Source of the DNA: Rhinopithecus roxellana
Taxonomy: Eukaryota > Chordata > Mammalia > Primates > Cercopithecidae
NCBI RefSeq assembly: GCF_007565055.1
Contig: NC_044565.1
Location: forward strand, 46,945,711-47,009,710
Direction of reading: 5' to 3'
Length of the DNA stretch: 64,000 nucleotides
The notes beneath the pieces are model-generated. The model was not told the DNA's origin. It ran no database searches and saw only the letters and a program-made list of their open reading frames with translations. Both the position numbers and the translations under genes were made by a program. Positions 1 through 10,445 of this stretch are shown piece after piece; the stretch's first letter is position 1; every line of letters starts with the position of its first letter.

Positions 1-440
1 GGAGTCACTGTCTACAGCACCAGCTCGCAGGGTCCCTTGGAAAGGTGGGAGTGTCCCCTGGGCTGGCCAGGGCTGTTGAGGAGCACAGGCCAAGCTGGCT
101 GAGCTGGGGTGAAACTTCCAGAAGTCTGTGGCAGGGCTGAGAGCCCTGGGGAGGGATGTGATGGGAGCAGTGCATCAGAGAGATGACGTGGGGAAGGGGC
201 CAGGCTCTTGGGACAGGTCCAGGGAATGAGATCCTGTGGTGCGGTCTGACTGAAGCCCTTTACCTTCCTTGCTCCTGAGCTGGAAGTCTGGGCCTGGGAA
301 GAGCCCCTAGGGGAGGGTACAGGTCAGAACACGGGGTTGGCCTGGCACACCCCACCACTCACCTAGGTGGGCTCTGTGTGGCACCCTCTGCACTTCTGCC
401 CCACACCAAACTGCAGGCGGGGCTCCCGGGGCTGTCCACC
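1..440. other. Intronic sequence, no feature seen
   Basis: GC-rich single-copy-looking DNA downstream (in transcript direction) of the exon at 686-759. I searched both strands for the following RhoGAP exon by its expected residues and did not find it. No interspersed repeat is recognisable. Confidence 0.6.
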
Positions 441-670
441 CAGGGTCTCTGTGTCCCCGCCTGCCCTCCCCAGCCCCCCAGGGTCTCTGTGTCCCCGCCT
501 GCCCTCCCCAGCCCACCCAGGGTCTCTGTGTCCCCGCCTGCCCTCCCCAGCCCCCCAGGGTCTCTGTGTCCCCGCCTGCCCTCCCCAGCCCACCCAGGGT
601 CTCTGTGTCCCCGCCTGCCCTCCCCAGCCCCCCAGGGTCTCTGTGTCCCCGCCTGCCCTCCCCAGCCCCC
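441..670. repeat. Minisatellite, 6 units of 38/39 bp beside a splice donor
   Basis: Units begin at 441, 479, 518, 556, 595 and 633, each opening CAGGGTCTCTGTGTCCCCGC. Lengths alternate 38 and 39 bp because the unit ends alternate between AGCCCCCC and AGCCCACCC, which gives a 77-bp two-unit higher-order period. On the gene strand the unit is G-rich, with runs GGGGGG, GGGG, GGG and GGGG. The array ends 15 bp before the last base of the ARHGAP39 exon at 686. Confidence 0.95.
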
Positions 671-685
671 CAGGCGCACCCGTAC

Positions 686-759
686 CTTCTTGGCGCCGGT
701 CAAGGCTGCCTTCTGCAGCTTGTGGTAACAATACTTGGCATATGTGCTTATCGCCACCC
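686..759 (-). CDS. ARHGAP39: ARHGAP39 exon, end of MyTH4 region
   Basis: 74 bp, entered in phase 1 (first bases GG) and left in phase 0. It encodes GVAISTYAKYCYHKLQKAAL then TGAKK. The acceptor is TTTCTTTACAG (plus 760 onward) and the donor is GTACGG (plus 680-685). The STYAKYCYHKLQK helix closes the MyTH4 region; the next expected residues (GLKKP and onward into the RhoGAP domain) do not appear between 1 and 685, so that exon is outside the window. The donor lies only about 15 bp from a G-rich minisatellite (441-670), which therefore forms the first part of the following intron in the transcript. Confidence 0.93.
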
Positions 760-2326
760 CTGTAAAGAAATGGGACCCGATCAACCTGTTGTGGATGTGT
801 GGACGTGGGGCCAGAAGAGGGGTGAGCAGACGCAGCTCCTTCAAGGGCCCTGGGGGGCTGGGCCCCAGCCACCCCCTGCCCAGCGCAGCAGGTCCTCACA
901 CTCTCTCAGGCAGTGTCCTTTAGAGCACAGACCCAAGGAGCACGTGCCCACCTGCGGAGGGACAGGCTGGGGAGGAGCCCTTCTGGCAGCTCCACCCACC
1001 CTCCCAGGGCCACACAAGAACAGGAAGAGAAGGGCCTGGGTCTGAGGCTCTAGACCCCACTGCTCCCTCCCTGGGGCCTGACCAGGCAGCTGTCCAGGTA
1101 TTTGACTCCTCTCTGCTCCAGGCCCCTCCCTGGCTTTTGGGCTCTGGGCAGGAGCCCTGGAGGAGTCATTTCCACCTACTCAGCACCCACAGCCAGTGCT
1201 GGGGGAGGCAGACACTGAGCCATCTGGACAGCAAGCCCAGCTCTGCTGCAGCCCTGGGCCTGAAGTACCACCTTCGGGCTCTTCTGAAGGACTAAGGTGG
1301 CAATGAGAGGGCCCAGTCTCCTTTCTCAAGGGAGGGGCTTTCTAAAACTCAGCCCCTGACAGCACGGTCCCTGAGGGGAGGGGCAGTGTGCCTGAGTCAG
1401 CACCTGGGGAGGGACTCAGGGACCTCAGCCTGGGGAGTCTGCAGACACAGGGCCCAGGGGAAAGTGCCAGAAGGGAGAGGATTCCCAGGCTGGGTCTGGA
1501 AGGCGCAGCACCTTCCTGCTCCAGGTCGGGAAGAAGCAGATGAGAGAATATGCCAAGAGAAGCCGTCTGGGACCAGGGGAGCCATGGACCTTGGACAGTT
1601 GGACAGGACCCTGTGCTTCTGGACATGAGACCTGCCCCAGCACCCAGAGCCTACCGCCTGGCAGGGTGAGGGGGGCCTCTGGATCCTGACCCCCAATCGG
1701 AACGTCTTTGTCTTCTTTGAAGGAGCAGTTTCTGGTGGACAGCTGAGGACAAGGGGTCCTTGGACCACGTTCAGAAAGTACACACATGTCTTGAGTCCAT
1801 CTCTAATTGCCACAGAGGAGTTGACATGTGACTACTAACAAGACTCTTTTTTAGAGTAACCAAAATGAATTTTTTTTTTTCATAGATGTTTAGGTCCTAG
1901 GAAATCTGTCATGGTCCTTGGGGCCGCAGGTCCTGGCAGAGGATCTGGCCCCAGCCTCCAGCGTGGGACCAAGGGTCTGGGCCTTCCAGGCAGGCTGTGA
2001 GGTACCCTCGTTTTTCTAGAATGGATGGTGCCCACACACACTGGACCCAGGCTTCAGAGCCCCAAGAAGGCGGCAGAAACCCAGGGCCTCAGCTCAGCAG
2101 TTGGGAAGTGGAGTCACTAGGCCGGGGGACCTGCGGCAGACGGCAGGGCCGGGCCTCCTGTTTGCTGTCCCTGCGGGAAGACAGGCCCTGATATCCTGTC
2201 CCCAGGCCCCTGGTGGGACAAACACCCAGCCCCAGCCTGCCTGGGACCAGGACACCCTCCAACAGTCTGTGACTGGGACACACCAAAACCACCGCTTCTC
2301 AGCTGATGGGGAACATGATGCAATCT

Positions 2327-2440
2327 CTCTGTGCCTCAGTTTACTCCTCTGTAGGATGGGGACCGTGACAACGCCTGTCTCATGCAGTGCTCAGCAGGCA
2401 GCTGCCGGCGTCACGAGTGTACTGGGTAGGCCAGGGACTG
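2327..2440 (+). repeat. MIR SINE fragment
   Basis: Contains the MIR core-like string CTCTGTGCCTCAGTTTACTC followed by CTCTGTAGGATGGGGACCGTG, characteristic of mammalian-wide interspersed repeats, heavily diverged. Confidence 0.75.
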
Positions 2441-3496
2441 AGGCCACACTATCCTACCTGCAGCTTCACTCTGGGGGTCAGGCTGCCTGTGCCCTAAGGT
2501 CTAGAAAGCTGGGGATGACTGCAGCTCACGCTGCATCAGGCACAGGGCCAGGCACCAAGGTGTCTGCTGACCTGTGGTATGAGAGTGGGCAGTGCTCATG
2601 GCCAGCCCAGGGAGACCCTCCCCTGTGTGAGGTGCTCTGCTCTGAGCCCACTGCCCTGATCTGACCTTGCCTGACCTCAGCCCTCATCTCCATCCCCCTC
2701 CAGCTGCAGGCAAGCCCAGGTGGGATGGCTGCCCATGGAGGGACCCACAGCAGCAGCTCTCCTAAGGTCTGTGCTGCTCTGCTCGGTGGCCAGGCCTGCC
2801 CCGGGGACCTTAGAGCTACAGGACCAGGTCACAGGTCTCCCAGGTCGCCAGGTGTGACCAGGGCCTCCTGGTGTTGACACACTCTGGGCTGCAGTGTTCC
2901 ACTGGGCTCCACTCCAGCACAGGGGAGTCTGCTCCCTGCTCCGCCTGGCTGCAGCCAGGAGACTTTTACGGCCAATGGTGTTGGTCCAGCTCTCAGGCCA
3001 CCAGACACCAGCTCAGGCAGGAGTGCAGAGCTCCTTCTACGCTGCCCCAGATGGAGTGGTCTGAGGATGTCTGTGACCAGGAATCTCACCCCTACATTGC
3101 AGCTAGCCCTCTTCTCCCAGGGTCCTGGGTGAGACCAGGCTGGGTGACTTGGGACTGGGTCACTGTACCCTAGCACAGACCTGTTGGTGGCAGCCTTGGA
3201 GGCGCCAGGGTGAGGACAAGTCCCTAGCCCGGCAGATGCCATTCTGGCATTCCCCACGAGGGCCCTTCATGCTCCTGTAGCCTCCTGCTGGCCCCGAAGT
3301 TGGCCCTAAGCAAACCTCATCCACAGAAAGCTTGCTGGCACTGTTCTGGGCCTGCATAGGCAGCACACAGTCAGGGATGGCTTCCTCGAGGAAGGGGTGC
3401 CTAAGTCAAGTGGTCTCAAAGGAAGTGAAGTGGAGCGGAGAGGTGGTGGCGGAGCTCTAGACAGATGAGTGGGCATGAGGCACCAAGTGTGGCAGG

Positions 3497-3644
3497 ACCA
3501 CACTGCAGAGCGGGGAGGGTGGCCCTGGGAGCCTGTGTGTGTGCGTGTGTGCGCGCAGCTGACATGGTCGACCACACTGCAGGAGTGGGGAGGGTGGCCC
3601 TGGGAGCCTGTGTGTGTGTGTGCGCACAGCTGACATGGTCTGAC
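3497..3644. repeat. Two-copy 74-bp tandem duplication with (TG)n core
   Basis: ACCACACTGCAG...GGGGAGGGTGGCCCTGGGAGCC followed by a TG/CG run and CAGCTGACATGGTC begins at 3497 and again at 3571. The TG stretch differs in length between the copies. Confidence 0.85.
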
Positions 3645-4270
3645 AGCACAGCTCTCAAAAGGGCACAGCCCTGGGTTTACAGGGCTTTCCTGAGCCAGGG
3701 CCTGGGGGAAGGTGGAGAGGTGGAAGCTGTGAGAGTGTGGGTGGTGGGAAGGTTGCTGGCGGGGAGGGTGGGGAAGCCCTCTCCCAGCTTCTGGGGGCCA
3801 CCATCAAAGCAGGGGACGACTCCTTGCTGATTCTGAATGCAGGCTTGGCTCCTGTGGCCCAGGGGCAGCCCTGGGCTGGAAGACAGGGCTGAGGGGTACT
3901 TGTCTGCAGGGCACCACACACCTCTCCACCTGCAAACTTCCCTGTGGGGGTCAGGCCCACTCGCTCACCTGGGGGCACCTCCAGTAGCCCTCGGCCAGCA
4001 AGTCCTCATGCCCCCACCCCATCAAGAACCCAGCAAGCAAGTTGGAAATGACTCTGGGCACCACCAAGACAGGTGTGGACAGGCTTGACCTCTTCAGGGG
4101 TCCAGTCAGTCACCTGGGCCCTCCAGCTCGCTCAGGAGGCCACAGGCCTGAGGTTAGTGGCCCCATCCCTCCCGCCCAGAAGCGGTTAGAGAAGAGAAGG
4201 CCAGGCGGCCGAGGCTGGAGAGCAGAGCTGTGCAGACGCAGCGCCCAGGGGCTGCGGGGAGAGGCCCTAC

Positions 4271-4363
4271 CATCCGGATCTTCAACATAAGGCTTGGGTT
4301 TCTTTCTCAATTTGGACTTCTTCTTAGTGTTTCTTTCCAGGAGCTCTTTTATGTGCTGTGTCA
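4271..4363 (-). CDS. ARHGAP39: ARHGAP39 lysine-rich probable cassette exon
   Basis: 93 bp (31 codons), entered and left in phase 1. The acceptor is TTTGCTCCCCAG (plus 4364 onward) and the donor GTAGGG (plus 4265-4270). It encodes TQHIKELLERNTKKKSKLRK followed by KPKPYVEDPD. The TQHIKELLERN helix resembles the end of a MyTH4 domain, and a strongly basic KKKSKLRKKPK patch follows it. Because the phase is symmetric, skipping joins NDTK directly to the next exon in frame. Human ARHGAP39 isoforms are known to differ by a block of about this size, so alternative use is likely (recall plus inference). The basic patch could contact acidic membrane lipids or act as a localisation signal. Confidence 0.93.
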
Positions 4364-5081
4364 CTGGGGAGCAAAGAGAACCATGAGGACCACAGAACAC
4401 AACGCCAGGAGCCAGCGCCCACTCAGCTCCCACACTTGGCCGGTGAGCAGGCCCCTGGGCCTGTTGGGGGCTCACGCTGTTTGGCTGGGGGCTGAGCGTG
4501 TCTGGGGGGACGTGGCTGTGTGTGTGAGTGGCAGAGAGGTGCCAGGGGCCCTTCTGAGCATTGTGGGCTGGGAAGCTGCTGTGCCCGTACTGGCCTGAGT
4601 AGAGGTGCAGGGAAGGCGTCTGGGGAGTAGGAGGAGAGCAGGCAGCTTCTGCCCTCTGGCTGGCAGCAAGGCTGGGGCGGCCATGGCCTGGACTCTCTGC
4701 ATGCCGGTCAGAAAACCAACAGAAACGAGTGGGCGAAGGCAGCTGGCCCCAAGCCAGCCACTGCAGTCAGAGGAGGGGCTCCCCTCAGGCTGATCCCGGC
4801 CTCCCGCTCTGCACAGCGTAACTCCGCACTGCGGCCACCGGCCTTGATGACCTAGCTGAGGTCACGGCTGCCAGGCTTCTGTGAGGTGCCGTCTCCTCCC
4901 CCCGCTCCGTGCCACACTCTGTAGGAGGAGTCACTGTGCCCGGCCCACACCTGAGGGGTGGGGTTAGGCTCCAGCTCCTGGAGGGTGGACATGCATGTAA
5001 ATTGTTTGTCATTATTCTGCACAGATTTGTCTATGCCTATCTATTGGATTATTCATTTATATCAGTATGGACTTACGGATT
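4364..5081. other. Intronic sequence, no feature seen
   Basis: GC-rich single-copy-looking DNA directly upstream, in transcript sense, of the cassette exon. It includes the acceptor tract CTCTTTGCTCCCCAG at 4364-4378. No gene or repeat recognised. Confidence 0.6.
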
Positions 5082-5338
5082 TTTTTTTGTGTGTGTGAGA
5101 TAGGGTCTCCCTGTGTCACCCAGACTGGAGTGAGTGGTGCGATCTCAGCTCACTGCAACCTCCACCTCCTGGCAACCTCCACCCACTGCAACCTCCACCT
5201 CCCGGGTTCAAGAGACCCCACCCCCCACCTCAGTCTCCCGAGTGGTTAGAATCACAGGCACGCGTCACCACCTCTGACTGATTTTTGTATTTTTGGTAGA
5301 GATGGGGTTTTACCATGTTGGCCAGGCTGGTCTTGAAC
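5082..5338 (-). mobile_element. Alu SINE, 5' end missing
   Basis: Antisense Alu beginning with a T-run and GAGATAGGGTCTCCC. It stops at GTCTTGAAC where a second Alu starts. An internal AACCTCCACC duplication lies near 5157-5190. ACTTACGGATTTT before it and ACTTATGGATTTT after the neighbouring Alu (about 5633) look like one target-site duplication around the pair. Confidence 0.9.
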
Positions 5339-5630
5339 TTTTTTTTTTGAGACGGAGTCTCACTCTGTTGCCCAGGCTGGAGTGCAGTGGCCAGATCTCG
5401 GCTCACTGCAAGCTCCGCCTCCCGGGTTCACGCCATTCTCCTGCCTCAGCCTCCCGAGTAGCTGGGACTACAGGCGCCTGCCACCACCCCTGGCTAATTC
5501 TTTTGTATTTTTAGTAGAGACGGGGTTTCACCGTGTTTGCCAGGATGGTCTCGATCTCCTGACCTCGTGATCTGCCCGTCTCGGCCTCCCAAAGTGCTGG
5601 GATTACAGGTGTGAGCCACCACGCCCGGCC
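5339..5630 (-). mobile_element. Full-length AluY-like SINE
   Basis: T-run, GAGACGGAGTCTCACTC, both monomers and terminal CCACGCCCGGCC. It abuts the truncated Alu at 5082-5338, probably inserted into or recombined with it. Confidence 0.95.
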
Positions 5631-6124
5631 TACTACTTATGGATTTTATTTTATACTTGGGTTACAATCCAATGGGTCTTTATCTTGTTGCTCAACTTGC
5701 TCCAGGCTTGGCCACTGGGAACTCCTTCCGCTGGCTCCTGTGTCCCTGTGGCAGGCGTCACCCCCACCTCTAGCACTTTCTCACTTTTGACTCCATCTCG
5801 TATTGTATATATGCCCTGCACCAGCCCTGGAATCACCCATTTCTCCAAGGAACTCTGGATCCTTTTAATGGAAAACGGTTATTTAGAAACCAAGATCTGG
5901 GTTTGTGACGTGCTTACTGCTATCAGGAAATCACTGCTGCCGGCCCTGTCAACGGACAGAATGAGGAAACACCTACGTGCACGCTAACGCCTGTTCGCAC
6001 GCACATCTGTAAATATTTCTGGATGTCACCGTCTGTCTCCGTATCAGCTAAACATGGCCTCTAACTTGATTCCACTACCGCTGTTAGTCGCTCCGGCTTC
6101 CTCCCTTTCCATGTCTGTAACTGG
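5631..6124. other. Old interspersed-repeat-like sequence, unassigned
   Basis: Moderately AT-rich sequence containing GGTTATTTAGAAACCAAGATC and CTGCTATCAGGAAATCACTG, which I associate with old mammalian repeats but cannot name. No gene recognised. Confidence 0.4.
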
Positions 6125-7286
6125 TGTATCTTCTCATTCTTTTAACAGTCTTTTGTAGGAGACTTAATTTTGATCAAATCCGATTTATCCATGTTTTTCT
6201 TTTATAGATAGTACTTTTGGAATTATATATACAAATCTTTGCCTCCCTCAGGAAAGCAAGCATTTTCTCCTGTTTTGTTCCAGAAGTTTTATAGTTTTAG
6301 GTTTTATATCTTGGTCTCCGAGTGATCCATTTGCAGTTATTTTTTTGTGTACACTCCAAAATATACATTGAAATTCATCTGTTGTTTGCATTTGGACACC
6401 CAGTTTTCCCAGCACCCTCGAAGGAAAAGACTGTCCTTTCTTCACTAAGTTGCCTTTGCAGCGCTGTGGAAAGCTGGCTCATGCGCACATGGGTCTGTTC
6501 TCACCTTGCTCTCTGTGGCACTGACCCCCTGTCTACCTCAAGGCCAGTGCCACACTCTCTTGTTGGTCTAGCTTCATAACAAGTGAGGTGCTGTAAATCC
6601 TCCAACTCTGTATTTTTTCAAAGGGGTTTGGGCTATTCTAGGTCCTTTGTAGCTCCTATGCATTTTAGAATCAGCCTGCCAATTTCTAAAATAAAAAAAT
6701 GTGTACAATTTGCGTTCAGATTTAATCTATGCATCAGTGTGGTAGAAGTGAGGGCCTAACAGCACTGAGTCTTCGGACTCATAAGCACAGTAGACCTCGT
6801 CGTCTACTTTACTGTGTTACTTTCAGCAATGGTTTGCAGTTTTTACTGTGCAGGTATCACACGTCCTTTGTCAGATCTATCTCTCAGTATGTCGTATTTT
6901 AAAATGCTACTGCAGGCAGGCACAGAGAAGCTGAGGCAGAAGGATCGCTTGAGGCAAGGAGTTAAAGATCAGATGGGGCAACACTGCAAAACTTCATCTC
7001 TACAAAAAACTTGAATTGGCCAGGTGTGGTGACTCAGGCCTGTTGTCCTAGCTACTCGAGATGTTGAGGCTGGGGGATCATAGCTTGAGCCCAAGAGTTG
7101 GAGGCTCCAGTAAGCTATCATACCGCTGCATGCCACCCTGGGCCACAGAGTCTCAGAAGAAATAAATACATGCGATTGTACTCCACCCTGGAGACCCTGT
7201 CTCTAAATAAATAAATACATTCAATTGCAAATGGTATTTTAAAATACCAGCTTCTAATAATCTGTTGCTAGTATATAGAAATGTGA
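6125..7286 (-). mobile_element. Old LINE-1 fragment (antisense), interrupted by an Alu
   Basis: Reads as the antisense of the L1 ORF2 3' half: TTTAACAGTCTTTTGTAGGAG, AAATCTTTGCCTCCC, GAAGTTTTATAGTTTTAGGTTT, GGGCTATTCTAGGTCCTTTG and AGAATCAGCCTGCCAATTTC. It resumes after the Alu at about 7226 with CTGTTGCTAGTATATAGAAATG. Many stops and indels; inactive. Confidence 0.85.
6912..7225 (+). mobile_element. Old Alu (AluJ-like), degenerate
   Basis: Begins CAGGCACAGAGAAGCTGAGG with the 5' end lost. It contains GGCCAGGTGTGGTGACTCAGG and ends in TAAATAAATAAATACAT. Heavy divergence from the Alu consensus. Confidence 0.8.
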
Positions 7287-7582
7287 GGCCAGGCTTGGTG
7301 GCTTACATCTGTGATCCCAGCACTTTGGGAGGCTAAGGTTGGAGAATCACTTGAGCCTAGGAGTTCGAGATCAGCCTGGCCAACATGGTGAAACCTTGTC
7401 TCTACAAAACTTAAGAAAAAAATTAGCTGGGCTTGGTAGTGCCTGTGGTCCCAGATACTCAGGAGGCTGAGGTGGGAGGATCCCATGAGCCTGGGAGGTG
7501 GAGGCCACAGTGAGCCATGACAGCACTACTGCACTCCCCTGGGCAATACAGTGGGACCCTGTCTGGAAAAAAAAAAAAAAAA
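7287..7582 (+). mobile_element. Alu SINE
   Basis: GGCCAGGCTTGGTGGCTTAC start, two monomers and A-tail at 7566-7582. Diverged, AluJ/S-like. Confidence 0.92.
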
Positions 7583-7642
7583 TTTATTTATTTGAAATGA
7601 AGTCCCTGTCTGGGGATTAAAAAAAAGAAATAATTAATTAAT

Positions 7643-7929
7643 TAATTTGAAAGAGAGTCTTGCTCTTGTTACCCAGGCTGGAGTGCAATGGCACAATCTC
7701 AGCTCACTGCAACCTCTGCCTCCTGGGTTCAAGTGATTCTCCTGCCTCAGCCTCCCGAGTACCTGGGATTACAGTCACATACCACCACACCCCTCTAATT
7801 TTTGTATTTAGTAGAGACAGGGTTTCACCATGTTGGCCAGGCTGGTCTCGAACTCTTGGCCTCAAGTGATCCACCTGCCTCAGCCCCCCAAAGTGCTTGG
7901 ATTACAGGCGGGAGCCACTGAGCCCAGAC
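7643..7929 (-). mobile_element. Alu SINE (antisense)
   Basis: Preceded by a TTAATTAATTAATT tail. GAGTCTTGCTCTTGTTACCC start and GAGCCACTGAGCCCAG end. Confidence 0.92.
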
Positions 7930-8162
7930 TGCTTTCCTTATTAAGCAGAGTTTTGACCAATCCTTTGTTTTCAGCATCAGGGTCACCCTCTTCCCCCTTT
8001 GCTAGAGGAATCTGGCTCTACCCACTTTGGAGCTTTTAAGGGTTTGCTGCCTGCTTTAGCTTTTCCGTTTTCCCACCATCTGCCCAGGATTCACTGTTTT
8101 TGGTCCACATGCTCCAGCTTCTAAAACAGTTGTTCTTCCTTTTCCATTTTCTTTTTCTTTGT

Positions 8163-8860
8163 GGGTTTTAAAAATTGTGGTAAAATACATATAACATAAA
8201 ACTTACCACTTTAACCATTTTAAAATAGACAGTGCTGTGACATTAAGTACATTTATACTGTTGTACAACCATCACCACTGTCCATCTCCAGAACTTTTTC
8301 ATCTTCCCGAAGTAGACCGCTATCCGCATTAAACCCTCACTTCCTGCTTCTCCCTCCCCCAGTCGTGGCACCCACCATTCTAGTTTCTGTCTCTTGGAAT
8401 CTGACTCTTCTAGGACCTCATAGAGGTGGAATCCTACAATCTCCATCTCTGGGAATCTGACTGCTCTCGGGCCTCGCGGAGGTGGAATCCTGCAATCTCT
8501 GTCCTGTGACTGGCTTCTTGTCTTTAGCATGATGCCCTCAAGGTTCATCCACGTGCATCTGTCAACACTTCCTTCCTTTTTAAGACTGGAAATAATTTTC
8601 CATTTCGTGGCTGGATACGTTCTGTTTCTCCACTCATTTGCTGATGGATCCTTGGCATGTTCCCACCTTTTAAGTTATAAAAACTGCTGGGAACGGAGTG
8701 TACAAATCACCGTTAAGAGTCTTGGCTCCCAGCTCTTCTGGGTCATTCCAGAAGTGGAAATGCTAGATGATATGGGAATTCTATTTGTAATTATTTGAGG
8801 AACTGCCTACTACTTTCCACAGTGGCTATACCATTTTACATTCCTTTCTGTTTTTTCTGC
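8163..8860 (-). mobile_element. Old LINE-1 3' end (antisense)
   Basis: Antisense L1 3' region: GTGGTAAAATACATATAACAT, CAACCATCACCACTGTCCATC, TCATGATGCCCTCAAGGTTC-like motif, CCAGAAGTGGAAATGCTAGAT and TTTCCACAGTGGCTATACC. Contains a local duplication of about 65 bp (GGAATCTGACTC...GGTGGAATCCT), repeated near 8395-8500. Confidence 0.85.
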
Positions 8861-8880
8861 CTTTAAAAAATGGTTTCACT

Positions 8881-9170
8881 GGCTGGGCGCAGTGGCTCAC
8901 GCCTGTAATCCCAGCACTTTGGGAGGCCGAGGCAGGTGGATCACGAGGTCAGGAGATCAAGATCATACTGGCTAACACGGTGAAACCCCGTCTCTACTAA
9001 AAATACAAAAATTAGCCAGGCGTGGTGGTGGGCGCCCGTAGTCCCAGTTACTCAGGAGGCTGAGGCAGAATGGTGTCAACCTGGGAGGCGGAGGTTGCAG
9101 TGAGCCGAGTTCACACCACTGCACTCTAGCCTGGGCGATAGAGTGAGACTCCGTCTCAAAAACAAAAAAA
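8881..9170 (+). mobile_element. Full-length Alu (AluY/S)
   Basis: GGCTGGGCGCAGTGGCTCAC start and A-rich tail. The flanks GGTTTCACT (before) and GGCTTCACT (after) form a slightly decayed target-site duplication. Confidence 0.95.
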
Positions 9171-9802
9171 GGCTTCACTGTCATTTTAGTGAGTTCAAGG
9201 TAGAGGTGAGGCAAATGCCCATGTTCAATCTGCTGTCATGAGCTGGAAGCCAGGAGACCTTGCTGGATGCATGAAGAAGAGCAGTGAGTGAAATCTTTAG
9301 GGGTCTCCAGCCTTCCAAAATACACAGACGTGGAGCAGGTGGGAGAGCTGAAGCTACCATACCCACTGCCAGGTGCGCTCGATGTCTGTGTCGAGAACCT
9401 GTTGAGGGAGGTCCTGGGGACCAGCCAGGAGACCAGAAGGTGTGACCACCCATGAGACAAGGCTAAGCTGGGGGCATCACCTTGTGGGGCCTCAGTCCCC
9501 GAGGGTGGGGACCACACAGTGCAGGTCATGTAGGTGCTGGGAGATAAGACAATCAAAGGCTCCTGAGGCTGAGGCAGGCAGGGTGCTCAGGGCAATGCAC
9601 CAGGCTCAGCTTTGCCCCTCACCAAGGGTCCCCAGGCTACAGTTTCCTTTTTCTAAGAACTCTGCTGCAGCCTAGCTGGCCCTCCAGAGCATAGGCTACA
9701 TCCTACATCCTCCTTGGCTGATAGGGCCTGTCTTTCTTCCCGCCCCTCCCCTCCTCTCCTCTCCTCCTTTCCCTTTTCCCCTCCCCCCTCCCATGGGGTC
9801 TT
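9171..9802. other. Intronic sequence with pyrimidine-rich tract
   Basis: Single-copy-looking DNA. A C/T-rich low-complexity run occupies about 9733-9792 (TCCTCTCCTCTCCTCC type). No gene recognised. Confidence 0.7.
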
Positions 9803-10120
9803 AGCTGGACACAATGGCTCATGCTTGTAATCCCAGCACTTTGGGAAACTGAGGCAAGTGGATCAACTGAGGTCAGCAGTTTGAGACCAGCCTGGCCAAC
9901 ATGGTGAAACCCTATCTCTACTAAAAATACAAAAACTAGCCGGGTGTGGTGGTGCTCACCTGTGGTCCCTGCTATGTGGGAGGCTGAGGCAGGACAATTG
10001 CTTGAACCCGGGAGGCAGAGGTTGCAGTGAGCTGAGATCGCACCACTGCACTCCTGCACTCCAGCCTGGGCAACAGAGCGAGACTCTATCTCAAAAAAAC
10101 AAACAAACAAACAAAAAAAA
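9803..10120 (+). mobile_element. Alu SINE
   Basis: AGCTGGACACAATGGCTCAT start; contains a CACTCCTGCACTCC duplication; tail (CAAA)n. Confidence 0.92.
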
Positions 10121-10445
10121 GAGGGGGTCTTGCTCTGTTGCCCAGGCTGGAGTGGTGGAGTGCAGTGGTGCATTCATGACTCACTGCAGACTTAACCTCC
10201 TGGGCTCAAGCAATCCTCCCGCCTCAGCCTCCCAAGTACTTGGGACTACAAGCATGCACCACCACACCTGGCTAATTTCCTTTATAACATTTTTCATAAA
10301 GACAGGTTCTCACTTTGTTGCCCAGGCTGGTCTCAAATTCCCAGGCTCAAGGGATCCTCTTGCCTCCGCCCAAAGTGCTGGGACTCCAGGTGTGAGCCGC
10401 TGTGCCTGGCTGGGACTCCAGGTGTGAGCTGCTGTGCCTGGCTGG
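10121..10445 (-). mobile_element. Alu SINE (antisense), end duplicated
   Basis: GAGGGGGTCTTGCTCTGTTGCC start. The terminal segment GGGACTCCAGGTGTGAGC...CTGTGCCTGGCTGG occurs twice in tandem (about 10379-10413 and 10411-10445). Head-to-head with the preceding Alu. Confidence 0.9.

Larger units (their letters stand above)
760..4270. other. ARHGAP39 intron, mostly single-copy GC-rich DNA
   Basis: Intron between the 4271-4363 and 686-759 exons. It holds a MIR fragment near 2327-2440 and a two-copy 74-bp duplication at 3497-3644; no Alu or L1 is recognised. Open frames here are short, overlap on both strands and show no conserved protein. Confidence 0.7.

Noticed and set aside
1..685. Search for the RhoGAP-domain exon (GLKKP, GIFRVPG and similar)
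   Set aside because: No matching residues on the minus strand between 1 and 685; the exon must lie outside the window.
5067..5570. Many 60-140-codon frames with ...SPRLECSGAISAHCNL... or ...AQAGVQW... phrases throughout the window
   Set aside because: These are translations of Alu elements in antisense and sense orientation, not genes.
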